Below the pieces are notes generated by a model. That model was given only the letters and a program-made list of their open reading frames with translations. It did no database searches and had not been told where the DNA came from. Below are positions 6,638-14,880 of a DNA stretch of 15,119 bases, piece by piece (within the stretch, counting starts at the first letter, position 1; each line of letters begins with the position of its first letter). Origin of the DNA: Desulfotomaculum sp. (GTDB lineage: Bacteria > Bacillota > Desulfotomaculia > Desulfotomaculales > Ammonificaceae); NCBI GenBank assembly GCA_012961725.1, contig DTYU01000021.1, forward strand, positions 1 through 15,119, read 5' to 3'. The position numbers were made by a program, and so were the translations under genes.

Positions 6638-9600
6638 GTGCCAAGACTTTGGGAACAGATCGAGCGCTTACGGGCGATTGTGGATACTGCACGGGCGCAA
6701 GACGTGGAGCGAGAACCTGAGGCCGTTCGTACCCGCTACGAGCCCTACGCGGAGAGTTATTTCCGTATAGAAGCAGTCAAGCGTTTAGAACAGCGGCTGA
6801 TTCACGCCCTCCAGGATGGCCGTTCGATTACGGGCTATCTGTCGGCCGACTTTGGTTACGGCAAGACGGCAACGGCGGTCTATCTTTGGAAGCGGTGTCT
6901 GGATAGTGAGTTGGTCGCCGTGCCGCCGTTTTTGTTTCGGCAACTGAAGGACGTCATGCAAGCAACCTACGGCTGGTTGGCCTATCAATTGGAACAGACA
7001 TATCCTTCACTTATTCGAAGGTTAGAAGAGGCTTACCAACGTCATAATGTTCGCTCGACAGAAGAACTGGTGGAGGCGATAGCGCGCAGGGAGGGTATCT
7101 CAGAAGCCAAAGCCCGGAGGATCGTAGACGAGTATATCAGACGTTACAAGGATGTCACCACCGCGGAGGCGCTGTTGGACTTCCTCCGGGAGGCCGCTGG
7201 TATAGCATTAGAGGCTGGCTTCAAAGGGCTTGTTGTTTTCGCCGATGAGAGCCAAGAATTTATCCGCACCGAAGATGCAGGTGCACGTGATGCTGTTCAG
7301 ACCCTGAGTGAGCTGGTCAAGGGTGTAAGGGCGTTGGCGGAAACGCCGCTCGGGTTCATGCTTGCGATGCCTGTGAACCCTACAGAAACGGCTATCGAAG
7401 AACAGGCGGGCGACATCATGCAGCGGATGCGCGAGCGCGGTGCTGCGTTGCGCTTGGAGGACGCCTACGGTAGTGGTTTCCCCAAGGAACTGTGGGAATA
7501 CCTCTGCGACCGTTTCGGGGGAGAAAGGATAAAGCGGGCGGTTGAAGAGCGCACCCTGGAAGCATTGGGACAGTTGTGTGAGCGAAAAGACTTGAGCAAT
7601 GGGCCTCGCACGGTCATCAGCGCATTCAAGCGCATCGCTCAGCGATACCAGGAAAGCGGCGTTCCTTACACGCCAATTGACTTAATGGATGACTACCTCC
7701 AGGGACACATTGTTTTTGAAGGCCGGGAAGCAAAAGTCACGGGGGCATTGCAGAGCCTCTTGGCACATCCGTCTGTACAGGGTGACGTCCGCCGGCAACA
7801 AGCGGTGAAGCTGCTCACTGCGTTCCCTCGTGGCGTAGATCAAGCAAAGGCCGGGGAGTTATATCAGGTAATTGAAGATCTTGCTCATAAAGAGCTATGG
7901 TTAGGCGAGCACCTCACCCAGTTGACCGAGGGCTACGCTCTCGTTCGCCTGGGGTTGGATGGTCCTCCTCGCCCGCTGCTGGAAGAGATCGTCCGTGACT
8001 TCAGACGCCGGTGGCACCAGGTTTGGTCTGAGCAAACCAAGGAGAGGCTGGCGGCTACAGGATTCGTTCAAGAGATTCTGCCGCTGCTTTTCCCGCAGCG
8101 CTCACCAGGTCAGTATGCAGGTTTTGGCGGTCACGCAGACCGACGCATTGAAAATTCCGGTATCGCTTACTGCGTACTCGACGGCGCCTTTGAACGCCTC
8201 GTTTCTCGTTTTCCTAACCGTAAGGTATGCGTTTCCGTGAGCACCAATGCAGATGGGCTATCGCGTTTTCTGCCGCCGGAAGACATCGATTTGGATTTTC
8301 GCTTTTTCCTTGAAGTGCCTGGGGAGCCTGACGCCGAAAACCGGCCGGCACGCGTGGTAAGTGCTAATCAAGACCGCCGTGTGGACTTCCACCTGAACCT
8401 AAAGCGTACCTTCGGGCGCCAGTTTCCCCCCGACTTGACTTTCCTTCATGATATCATGTCCCCTGAGCGTACCTCTGCGCAAGTGCTTTTGGGGCTATCC
8501 ATGCGGATGTGGGGCTGGCTTGAGGAGCATCCTGACACGAGTGAGGCCAACCGGCAGATGATCGAGGCACGTCGCGGTATGCTACACCGGTTTGTGCTAC
8601 AACTCTTGCTGCCTGACGCAGAGGATCAGACCAGGGTGACAGTAACTGGCGTGCGGGTCTCCGGTGCGGGCCAGCGGCTCGTCGAGTCTGTCTTTGAGGC
8701 GAAATGTGGTGAGCTTTATCCGAGTTATAGGTCCTTAAAGGTAACCAGGGAATGGAAGAATCTTCTTCGCCGGTACCGTGATGCATTAAGTAGGAGGCCG
8801 TTGGGTGAGCGTCGAGGTCGTGTGCCCTTTGCCGCAACCAAAAGGCAGGTTGCCCAGGCTTTCGGCTGGACACATACGGTTTTTGAATCAACTTCGCGGA
8901 CTCTCAGAGATATGGGCTTGCTGAAGGTGCATTGGGGTAGAGGCCGTGGGGAGGAAAGTGAAGCCGAGGTGACTTTTTTGGAGCACCCGCTGGAAGAACT
9001 TCTTCGCACCGCATTGAAGAACGAGGGCGAAGAGAGGAGCGTCTCTTACAGTGGGCAGGCCAGAAGGGGCAAAAGCATCCGGGTCGGACGTCTGAAAGAG
9101 ATCGGACGTAGGTACGGCTATTTGTCTGAAGAAGTCGACGAAGCAGTGGAACTGCTCATTCTGCGCCAGTATGTAGAACGTGGGTCGGACGATACCATTC
9201 ACGAGTTTACCGGTGCCGTGGACGCCAACGAGCTGGCATACCAAGCACAGAACTTGGAAGTGAGACTGCGCTCCCTGGGTGAATATTTCGGAGACGAAGT
9301 GCGTGACTACGCACAGATGCTCCAAGAGGCTCGGGAGTATCTCCGGACCCTCCAAGACGAAGTCGCCTTAGACGCTGCCCAGCGTAAGCTGCATGAACTC
9401 GAGGTGCGGCTTGAGGAATTCATTAAAGGCAAGGCGCGTCAACTCGCTAATGTGCTCTCAGGGTTAGAGGGTGAGTTGCAACGTCGGCGCGGAGAGCTTA
9501 CACCGACCGAACTCGAGTCGCCGGTCAACGGCAGCGTCGATTTTGTGCGCCTGGTGGACGACAACCGCAAGCGTTTGCGCAGTTGGTACAGGGACCTCCA

Positions 9601-10573
9601 AAATAAGTGGCTGAAGTTGGCGGAGAAAGCAGCTGGCTTGCATACCCAGGCACCTACGGTAACTGATGTACATGAACTTAACAAGGTGGTGGAGACACAC
9701 AAAGAGTTGGATCGTTTGAAAGAGAATCTCGAAGGTAAGATCGAAAGCTTGCGTCGCTATCTCAACGGCTTACAGTGTTGGCGCGTGGTGGTCGCGAAGG
9801 CAAGCGCTCTCCGGGAGCGCCTCGATCCCGAGAGTTCGTTGCGAGAACGGCTTGACGACGTGACTACTAAAATCATGGAGGACTTTGCCGAAAGACGGAT
9901 AGAGGCGCTTCTTGACTGGGAGCAGTTTGAAATACAGGTGAACGATGTGGAAGCGGAGATAAGGAACGAGGAGAACCGGAAGCGAAATGAGTTCCAACAG
10001 TGTAAGGAGGATTATGAGCGCGGGCTGGCCAAGTTCCTGACGCAACGAATGGTCCAAGCCACTTTTGACCCGGAAGACCCAGAGCAGTCTTATCAGCTGC
10101 TCTATCAAGACGTACTTCGCAAACTGAGGGACTGGGTTAGGGAACAGGATGGCATTGCCCAGCAAGTGCAAAGCGAGATCGAGTACCTTATCAACGAGCG
10201 CGGGATCAACGCAAGTGAGGAGCGCCTCCACGCTGAGCAGGTGGTGCGTGAATTAGCTACCGCAGGGGGTTCGCTCAACCTGGGACTGGTCAAAGATTGG
10301 GCCGAATTTCAGCGCTACTGTGGCGACTTGGAAAAAATTCGTGACACGTTGCGCGGCGTACAGGAAAAGTTAGGGCGGATGCGCACCCAGAAAGAAGAGC
10401 CATCCGAGGAAGAAAAAGGCGTTCTCCAAGTATTGTCCCGTCAACGGTGCAGCCTCGAGAATCTCCGGCGGCAGGTGAGGTCAGGCAATCTATCACTTGA
10501 GAATCTCTTTCGGCTCTTGCTGGGCTTGTATCGTAAAGGACACCTTGAACTTGAAGTGTATAAGCGGGAGTGA
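6638..10573 (+). CDS. Large BrxC/PglY-like ATPase with coiled-coil C-terminal half
   Basis: A 1311-aa protein. GTG 6638 is chosen for GAGGGGGG (6622-6629) 8 nt upstream; an ATG at 6620, overlapping the previous stop, has no ribosome binding site. YLSADFGYGKT contains the P-loop (Lys76), and LVVFADESQEF contains Walker B (Asp203, Glu204). Both resemble the BREX ATPase BrxC and its Pgl homologue PglY, which have similar lengths of about 1200-1300 aa. Mid-protein there are two winged-helix-like stretches (about 729-763 and 817-848). From about residue 860 to 1270 the sequence is strongly heptad-like, rich in Glu, Arg, Leu and Lys, suggesting long coiled coils. In BREX, BrxC is a core component whose biochemical role is still unclear. 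The next gene encodes PglZ, its usual partner, 4 bp downstream. Confidence 0.7.
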   Translation: MPRLWEQIERLRAIVDTARAQDVEREPEAVRTRYEPYAESYFRIEAVKRLEQRLIHALQDGRSITGYLSADFGYGKTATAVYLWKRCLDSELVAVPPFLFRQLKDVMQATYGWLAYQLEQTYPSLIRRLEEAYQRHNVRSTEELVEAIARREGISEAKARRIVDEYIRRYKDVTTAEALLDFLREAAGIALEAGFKGLVVFADESQEFIRTEDAGARDAVQTLSELVKGVRALAETPLGFMLAMPVNPTETAIEEQAGDIMQRMRERGAALRLEDAYGSGFPKELWEYLCDRFGGERIKRAVEERTLEALGQLCERKDLSNGPRTVISAFKRIAQRYQESGVPYTPIDLMDDYLQGHIVFEGREAKVTGALQSLLAHPSVQGDVRRQQAVKLLTAFPRGVDQAKAGELYQVIEDLAHKELWLGEHLTQLTEGYALVRLGLDGPPRPLLEEIVRDFRRRWHQVWSEQTKERLAATGFVQEILPLLFPQRSPGQYAGFGGHADRRIENSGIAYCVLDGAFERLVSRFPNRKVCVSVSTNADGLSRFLPPEDIDLDFRFFLEVPGEPDAENRPARVVSANQDRRVDFHLNLKRTFGRQFPPDLTFLHDIMSPERTSAQVLLGLSMRMWGWLEEHPDTSEANRQMIEARRGMLHRFVLQLLLPDAEDQTRVTVTGVRVSGAGQRLVESVFEAKCGELYPSYRSLKVTREWKNLLRRYRDALSRRPLGERRGRVPFAATKRQVAQAFGWTHTVFESTSRTLRDMGLLKVHWGRGRGEESEAEVTFLEHPLEELLRTALKNEGEERSVSYSGQARRGKSIRVGRLKEIGRRYGYLSEEVDEAVELLILRQYVERGSDDTIHEFTGAVDANELAYQAQNLEVRLRSLGEYFGDEVRDYAQMLQEAREYLRTLQDEVALDAAQRKLHELEVRLEEFIKGKARQLANVLSGLEGELQRRRGELTPTELESPVNGSVDFVRLVDDNRKRLRSWYRDLQNKWLKLAEKAAGLHTQAPTVTDVHELNKVVETHKELDRLKENLEGKIESLRRYLNGLQCWRVVVAKASALRERLDPESSLRERLDDVTTKIMEDFAERRIEALLDWEQFEIQVNDVEAEIRNEENRKRNEFQQCKEDYERGLAKFLTQRMVQATFDPEDPEQSYQLLYQDVLRKLRDWVREQDGIAQQVQSEIEYLINERGINASEERLHAEQVVRELATAGGSLNLGLVKDWAEFQRYCGDLEKIRDTLRGVQEKLGRMRTQKEEPSEEEKGVLQVLSRQRCSLENLRRQVRSGNLSLENLFRLLLGLYRKGHLELEVYKRE

Positions 10574-10577
10574 GCCG

Positions 10578-11684
10578 GTGCAAAAGGTTGATTTGGAATG
10601 GCTCCGGGAGATGCTGAGACAGACGCCTGTGATGGCGGAAATCCACCCGCTTTTACTGGCGTTACTACCCAAAGAAGTCGTTGTTTTCGGGGACGTCTGG
10701 GAGCTAATCGCCCGACTGGATTCACCTGAACTGCAGCCGACAAGGCCGATGCTTTGCACTCAAGTAAAGAGCGAGTTCCGGCATCGTCTGCCTGCAATAT
10801 TCTGTGACCACGACCCGCTGACAACGGAACTTAACAGGGTGCTGCTGAGACGTTACGAATTTATCCAAAGGTATGTGCTGTGTCAGTCGCAAGTCGCAGA
10901 TGAGATAGTGAAGCAGCCCACGGGCGACACGGTTATCTTAATGCTGGTGGATGGATTGTCATACGCCGACGTAAAGCGGTATGCTCCGACCTGGCTGGGG
11001 AAGGCTGTGCCTGTCTTAGTTGATGGTGTTTCGGTCACCGACCAAGGTATGCTGCGTATTGTGGGTTCGCCCCCCATAGTCCAGCGATTGTTCGGTGCGG
11101 GTTTTCGGCGTATGCTTGGCTTTACGTATTGGGAGCGGGCCCAGGAGCCGCTCACTGACCAGATTTTCAAAGGTTTTGGCGACTGTGTGCGCAGAGTTAG
11201 GTCCTTTGGCGAGATCTTGGGATGCCTCGAAGAGATAGATCTGTGCGGAGCATACGTGCAGATTGTCCGCGCAGGGCTGGATGGTGTAGCACACCGGCAA
11301 AGAGAGATGCCAAATGTAGAGGCGATGGTAAACGATATCTTGAATGATTTCGAACGCTTGGCGTGCCTATTTGAGGAAAAAGCGATTTCGGCCACACTTC
11401 ATCTCGTTAGCGACCATGGGGTCCTATGGGCATGGGAGCACCAACTTCAGTTGTATGAGTTCAGCCATGCCGAACACCCCCGGTATTACCAACATCACAA
11501 GCAGGGGGAACACGTATTGAACGTGAGATTTGCGGAGAAGGAGTTTGCCGTTCTGGCTTATCCGTATCTACGGCGCGAACTGCACGCGAATGAGTGGGGT
11601 GTGCACGGAGGCTTGTCATTTGAGGAAAGTGTTGTGCCTTGGTTAGTTCACCGTAGCGAGGCAGTGAGCCGGCATGAGCAGTGA
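10578..11684 (+). CDS. pglZ: Compact PglZ-domain protein (alkaline phosphatase superfamily)
   Basis: A 368-aa protein. GTG 10578 follows GGGAG (10565-10569) at 8 nt and begins 4 bp after the previous stop. PglZ features appear in order: VILMLVDGLSYADV (Asp125) as the first metal-binding motif, GLDGVAHRQ (Asp235, His239), LVSDHG (Asp279, His280) and WGVHGGLSFEESVVPWL (His343), the typical C-terminal PglZ ending. BREX PglZ proteins are usually 700-850 aa, so this is close to a bare catalytic domain with a short N-terminus. PglZ is a core component of BREX and Pgl systems; PglZ-type domains act on phosphate esters in other contexts, but the BREX substrate is not settled. The pairing with a BrxC-like ATPase supports a BREX-related core. 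The last 11 bases overlap the next gene. Confidence 0.8.
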   Translation: MQKVDLEWLREMLRQTPVMAEIHPLLLALLPKEVVVFGDVWELIARLDSPELQPTRPMLCTQVKSEFRHRLPAIFCDHDPLTTELNRVLLRRYEFIQRYVLCQSQVADEIVKQPTGDTVILMLVDGLSYADVKRYAPTWLGKAVPVLVDGVSVTDQGMLRIVGSPPIVQRLFGAGFRRMLGFTYWERAQEPLTDQIFKGFGDCVRRVRSFGEILGCLEEIDLCGAYVQIVRAGLDGVAHRQREMPNVEAMVNDILNDFERLACLFEEKAISATLHLVSDHGVLWAWEHQLQLYEFSHAEHPRYYQHHKQGEHVLNVRFAEKEFAVLAYPYLRRELHANEWGVHGGLSFEESVVPWLVHRSEAVSRHEQ

Positions 11685-12339
11685 TGTAGTAGCGGCTTTT
11701 GACATGTTGTTGGAGGCGCTGTCAGAAGAGTGTAAGAGGGCAGCGGAGGCCATCCGGGAATTGAACCTGCAGGGGTCTTTTAACGAAGTACAACGTCTGT
11801 TGGCCAAAGCCGAAAGGCTGAAACAGGTCAGTAAAGAAATTGAGAGGTTGCGTACAGTTTTGGAAAGCTCAGGGTTGTTACGGCCAGCACAAGAGTATCT
11901 GCCCGATAAAGAAACACCCAAGGAAAAGCTTCCAAAAATCAACGAGGAGTTCGGGACCCCTGGAGGATTCTTGGACGAGATAGCACCTGAGGAGAACTTG
12001 ATTCACAATATCTTTGGGCCGAAGGCACGTCAGACCAACCGCCGGAAGGACGAGATAACGCCGCAGCGTGAATTTCGTAGACCGATTTTGGAAGCATTAG
12101 GGGAACTCGGGGGGCGTGGAAGGACACGACAGGTGTTAGAAGTTGTGTATCGCAGAATGGAAGGGAAGTTAACGAAAAGTGACCGCGAAAGACTAAGGTC
12201 AGGTGATGTCAGATGGCGGAAATTCGCTCAGTGGGAACGGTATTGCATGGCAAGAGATGGACTGTTAAGGCGTGATTCCCCGACTGGCATTTGGGAGCTT
12301 TCTGAGGCGGGCTGGGCAGAATTGCGGAGACTCCGGTAA
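11674..12339 (+). CDS. Coiled-coil plus Mrr_N winged-helix protein, no nuclease domain
   Basis: A 221-aa protein whose ATG lies inside the end of the PglZ gene (11-bp overlap), so it is probably translationally coupled. Residues ~5-65 are helical and likely coiled coil (AKAERLKQVSKEIERLRTVL). Residues ~75-128 are a polar linker. Residues ~130-221 match the Mrr N-terminal winged-helix domain: RRPILEALGELGGRGRTRQV, then LTKSDRERLRSGDVRWR, then GLLRRDSPTGIWELSEAG. In Mrr-type type IV restriction enzymes this domain precedes a PD-(D/E)XK nuclease that cuts modified DNA. Here the protein stops after the winged helix. I infer a DNA-binding adaptor, possibly sensing modification, that relies on the nuclease encoded downstream. 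Confidence 0.7.
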   Translation: MSSDVVAAFDMLLEALSEECKRAAEAIRELNLQGSFNEVQRLLAKAERLKQVSKEIERLRTVLESSGLLRPAQEYLPDKETPKEKLPKINEEFGTPGGFLDEIAPEENLIHNIFGPKARQTNRRKDEITPQREFRRPILEALGELGGRGRTRQVLEVVYRRMEGKLTKSDRERLRSGDVRWRKFAQWERYCMARDGLLRRDSPTGIWELSEAGWAELRRLR

Positions 12340-12362
12340 GAAGAAGTTGAGGAGGGGCGTAC

Positions 12363-13523
12363 ATGATTTTTGTCGGTCAAAGTGGCGATGGCGAGCAGGT
12401 CTATTTGGATGCCACCCGCTCCCGTGCAGTTTTCATTTGCGGCAAGCGGGGAAGCGGTAAATCATATACAACCGGCGTGTTCTTGGAGGAATTGGTGGAG
12501 CGAGACGACGTTCTCGTAATTGTTGCCGATCCCATGCGGAACTTTCATACAATGAGTCTGCCAAACCACGAGCAAGAGTCCGTCTTGTGGAATTGGGGCC
12601 TGAGTGCGAAGGGTGTGCCCGTCCGGCTCCTTGTGCCCGGAGATCCCGTTAGGCGCTACGGGAAAGATGTTATAGAGATATTTGAGGGAAGGGGCGTCCA
12701 AGTGGAATCACTCCGCGTTAATCCAGGCGACATTCCTCCCGATGGGTGGCTTGACTTATTTGGCTTAGATATCACACAGCCCATGGGCATTGCCCTCTAT
12801 CGAGCAGTCCAAAAGTGCCGTGACCAGAGTGGGACTCACTTCTTTATTCCGGATCTCATTGATCGGCTTCAGCGAGACCCTCAGATCAGGGAGACCAGTG
12901 TACAAGCCCTTGTCCTTCGTTTGGAGACGGCGGCGAACGAGTGGGATATTTTTTCGAGCCGCTACCGTGAAGTGGGTGAGGTCTTTGTGCCGCAAACGGT
13001 GAACGTAATCGACCTCGGTCTACTTGAGATCAGCCGCTTTGGCCTCCGCAATCTTGTGCTTGCGGTGTTGGTACGCGACCTTTTCCGCAAGAGAAGAGAT
13101 GCACGGCTGCGGGAAGAGTTAGGTTTACCGTCGGAGATACCGAAGGTTTGGCTGGCGATTGATGAGGCCCAGGAGTTCGTGCCTGCAGGGAAGGTAGCGT
13201 TGGCAAAAGAGCCACTAATTCAATGGGTCAAGGAAGGAAGACAACCGGGTTTGTCCCTAATTCTTGCTTCGCAACAGCCGGGAGCCGTTGATCGAGAGGT
13301 CCTGAGTCAGTGTGACGTCGTCCTTTGCCACAAGGTAACAGCTACTGACGATGTAGATTCGCTTAACCGTTTGAGTCACGATTACATGGCAAGGGAATTG
13401 AAGGTCTATTTGAAGCAGCTGAGCCGTACGGGTGAGGCCATAATGGTAGATGACAGCCGGGAGCGGGTTGATGTGGTGCAGATCCGCCCTCGGCGTAGCA
13501 AGCACGGCGGCGCAGAACTATGA
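12363..13523 (+). CDS. HerA/FtsK-like DNA-translocating ATPase
   Basis: A 386-aa protein starting at ATG 12363, with GAGGAGGGG (12349-12357) upstream and a 23-bp gap after the previous gene. The Walker A motif is GKRGSGKSYT (27-36, Lys33), followed by DPMRNF where HerA proteins have a DP-x-G-type segment. Walker B is VWLAIDEAQEF (Asp267, Glu268). The sensor region GLSLILASQQPGAVDREVLS is typical of the HerA family. HerA forms hexameric rings that pump double-stranded DNA to partner nucleases (NurA and Mre11-Rad50 in archaea; varied effectors in bacterial defence). The HAS-barrel domain of archaeal HerA seems absent or reduced, since the P-loop begins at residue 27. The next genes encode an Mre11-like nuclease and a Rad50-like ATPase, so a joint DNA-end processing role is likely. 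Confidence 0.8.
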   Translation: MIFVGQSGDGEQVYLDATRSRAVFICGKRGSGKSYTTGVFLEELVERDDVLVIVADPMRNFHTMSLPNHEQESVLWNWGLSAKGVPVRLLVPGDPVRRYGKDVIEIFEGRGVQVESLRVNPGDIPPDGWLDLFGLDITQPMGIALYRAVQKCRDQSGTHFFIPDLIDRLQRDPQIRETSVQALVLRLETAANEWDIFSSRYREVGEVFVPQTVNVIDLGLLEISRFGLRNLVLAVLVRDLFRKRRDARLREELGLPSEIPKVWLAIDEAQEFVPAGKVALAKEPLIQWVKEGRQPGLSLILASQQPGAVDREVLSQCDVVLCHKVTATDDVDSLNRLSHDYMARELKVYLKQLSRTGEAIMVDDSRERVDVVQIRPRRSKHGGAEL

Positions 13524-13596
13524 CGCGTAGTGTATGCCATGGCTGTGAAGCAAGAAGCTGTTGCACTACCATAGTTCTTGTAGTCTGAGGGATGCT
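13524..13596 (+). promoter_or_regulatory. Longest gap in the operon, with an inverted repeat
   Basis: This 73-bp gap is the only sizeable break in the nine-gene run. GTAGTG (13527-13532) and CACTAC (13564-13569) are perfect inverted arms, extendable to 8 pairs with one G-T, and GGCT/AGCT (13541-13544, 13556-13559) could form an inner stem. No T-run follows, so a strong terminator is unlikely. It may be an operator, an RNA-processing site or an attenuator that sets levels of the nuclease pair. Chance is possible. Confidence 0.25.
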
Positions 13597-14880
13597 ATGA
13601 TTCTTCGGTTTGTCCATGCGGCGGATATCCATCTTGACAGCCCCCTAAGGGGGCTTGAGCGATATGAGGGAGCTCCTGTTGAGGAGCTTCGCGCGGCGAC
13701 GCGGGGCGCGTTCGAGAATCTTGTTGAGTTGTGTATCGCTGAGGAAGTAGACTTTCTATTAATCGCTGGAGATGTCTTTGATGGCGATTGGAAAGATTAC
13801 AATACTGGCCTCTTTTTTGCTCACCAGATGTCACGGCTACGTGTTGCCGGTATCCGTGTTTTTCTTATTCGCGGCAACCACGACGCTGAGAGCCAGATAA
13901 CGAAGAGGCTCCGCCTGCCAGATAACGTGAGGGAATTTCCCACGAGCCGTCCTGAGACAATTAGAATCGACGACCTTAAGGTAGCAATTCACGGGCAAGG
14001 ATTTCCCAAGGCGGCGGTCACAGAAGACCTATCACAGTCATACCCCGAGCCTCTCGCCGGCTACTTCAACATCGGGCTCCTGCACACCTGCGCGGACGGC
14101 CGCGAAGGACACGAGAGGTACGCCCCCTGTAATATCCAAGCTTTGGTAGCCAAAGGATACGATTATTGGGCCTTAGGGCACGTGCACAGGCGAGAAGTGC
14201 TTCGTGAGCATCCGTATATCCTCTTTCCCGGAAATATCCAGGGACGGCACATCAGGGAGACAGGAGAAAAGGGCGCAACTTTGGTCACCGTGGCGTTAGA
14301 AGACGGGAAAATACGGTCAGAGCATCGGGGCCTGGATGTTGTCCGGTGGTCTCTGTGCAGCGTCGACGTAAGCGGTGCCGATAGCCCGGAGGAGGTCTTT
14401 GAACGGGTAAAGGTGGCGATTGAAGAGGAGTTTAGCCACACGACAGGGCAGTTGTTGGTGCTACGGCTCTCTCTTCGGGGCACTTCTCGTCTCCACGCCG
14501 GATTCTTCCGCAACGAGGAGTGGTGGATCAACGAGTTTCGTGCGATGGCGACGGATGTCGCCCCGGGAAAGATATGGGTGGAGAAAGTGCTCTTTCGCAC
14601 GAAAGGAGTGTATGCGCGTGAGCCGACATCGGCGCGGGGCGATCCCTTAGCTGAGGTCGTCCGGTATATCGAGCAGTGCCGGGAAGACGAAAGTCTGTGG
14701 GAGGGTGTCAGATCTACATTGTCCCATTTGGCTCGGGTGCTGCCTCCTGAGCTGCGCCGTGCCGAGGAGGTTCTTGATTTCCAAGACCCCACTTTCCGCC
14801 GACAGGTCTTGGATAACGCCGAGCAACTCCTCCTTTCTCGCTTACTTGAAGGAGAGGGGGGTCTGAATGAGGATCTGTAA
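13597..14880 (+). CDS. YhaO/SbcD/Mre11-like DNA repair exonuclease
   Basis: A 427-aa calcineurin-like phosphoesterase. ATG 13597 has GAGGG (13587-13591) 5 nt upstream, and the product then begins directly with the motif I strand. Metal-binding motifs are in order: HAADIHLD (Asp10, His12), LIAGDVFD (Asp59), IRGNHD (Asn94, His95), GLLHT (His163) and WALGHVH (His195, His197), giving a complete two-metal site. The phrase ADGREGHERYAPCN followed by LVAKGYDYWALGHVH is characteristic of the YhaO subgroup, and the length fits YhaO (about 400 aa). The ~170-residue C-terminal region would cap or bind the partner ATPase. Mre11/SbcD enzymes cut DNA ends and hairpins with Rad50/SbcC. The gene overlaps the next by 14 bp, as expected for a YhaO-YhaN pair. 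Confidence 0.85.
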   Translation: MILRFVHAADIHLDSPLRGLERYEGAPVEELRAATRGAFENLVELCIAEEVDFLLIAGDVFDGDWKDYNTGLFFAHQMSRLRVAGIRVFLIRGNHDAESQITKRLRLPDNVREFPTSRPETIRIDDLKVAIHGQGFPKAAVTEDLSQSYPEPLAGYFNIGLLHTCADGREGHERYAPCNIQALVAKGYDYWALGHVHRREVLREHPYILFPGNIQGRHIRETGEKGATLVTVALEDGKIRSEHRGLDVVRWSLCSVDVSGADSPEEVFERVKVAIEEEFSHTTGQLLVLRLSLRGTSRLHAGFFRNEEWWINEFRAMATDVAPGKIWVEKVLFRTKGVYAREPTSARGDPLAEVVRYIEQCREDESLWEGVRSTLSHLARVLPPELRRAEEVLDFQDPTFRRQVLDNAEQLLLSRLLEGEGGLNEDL

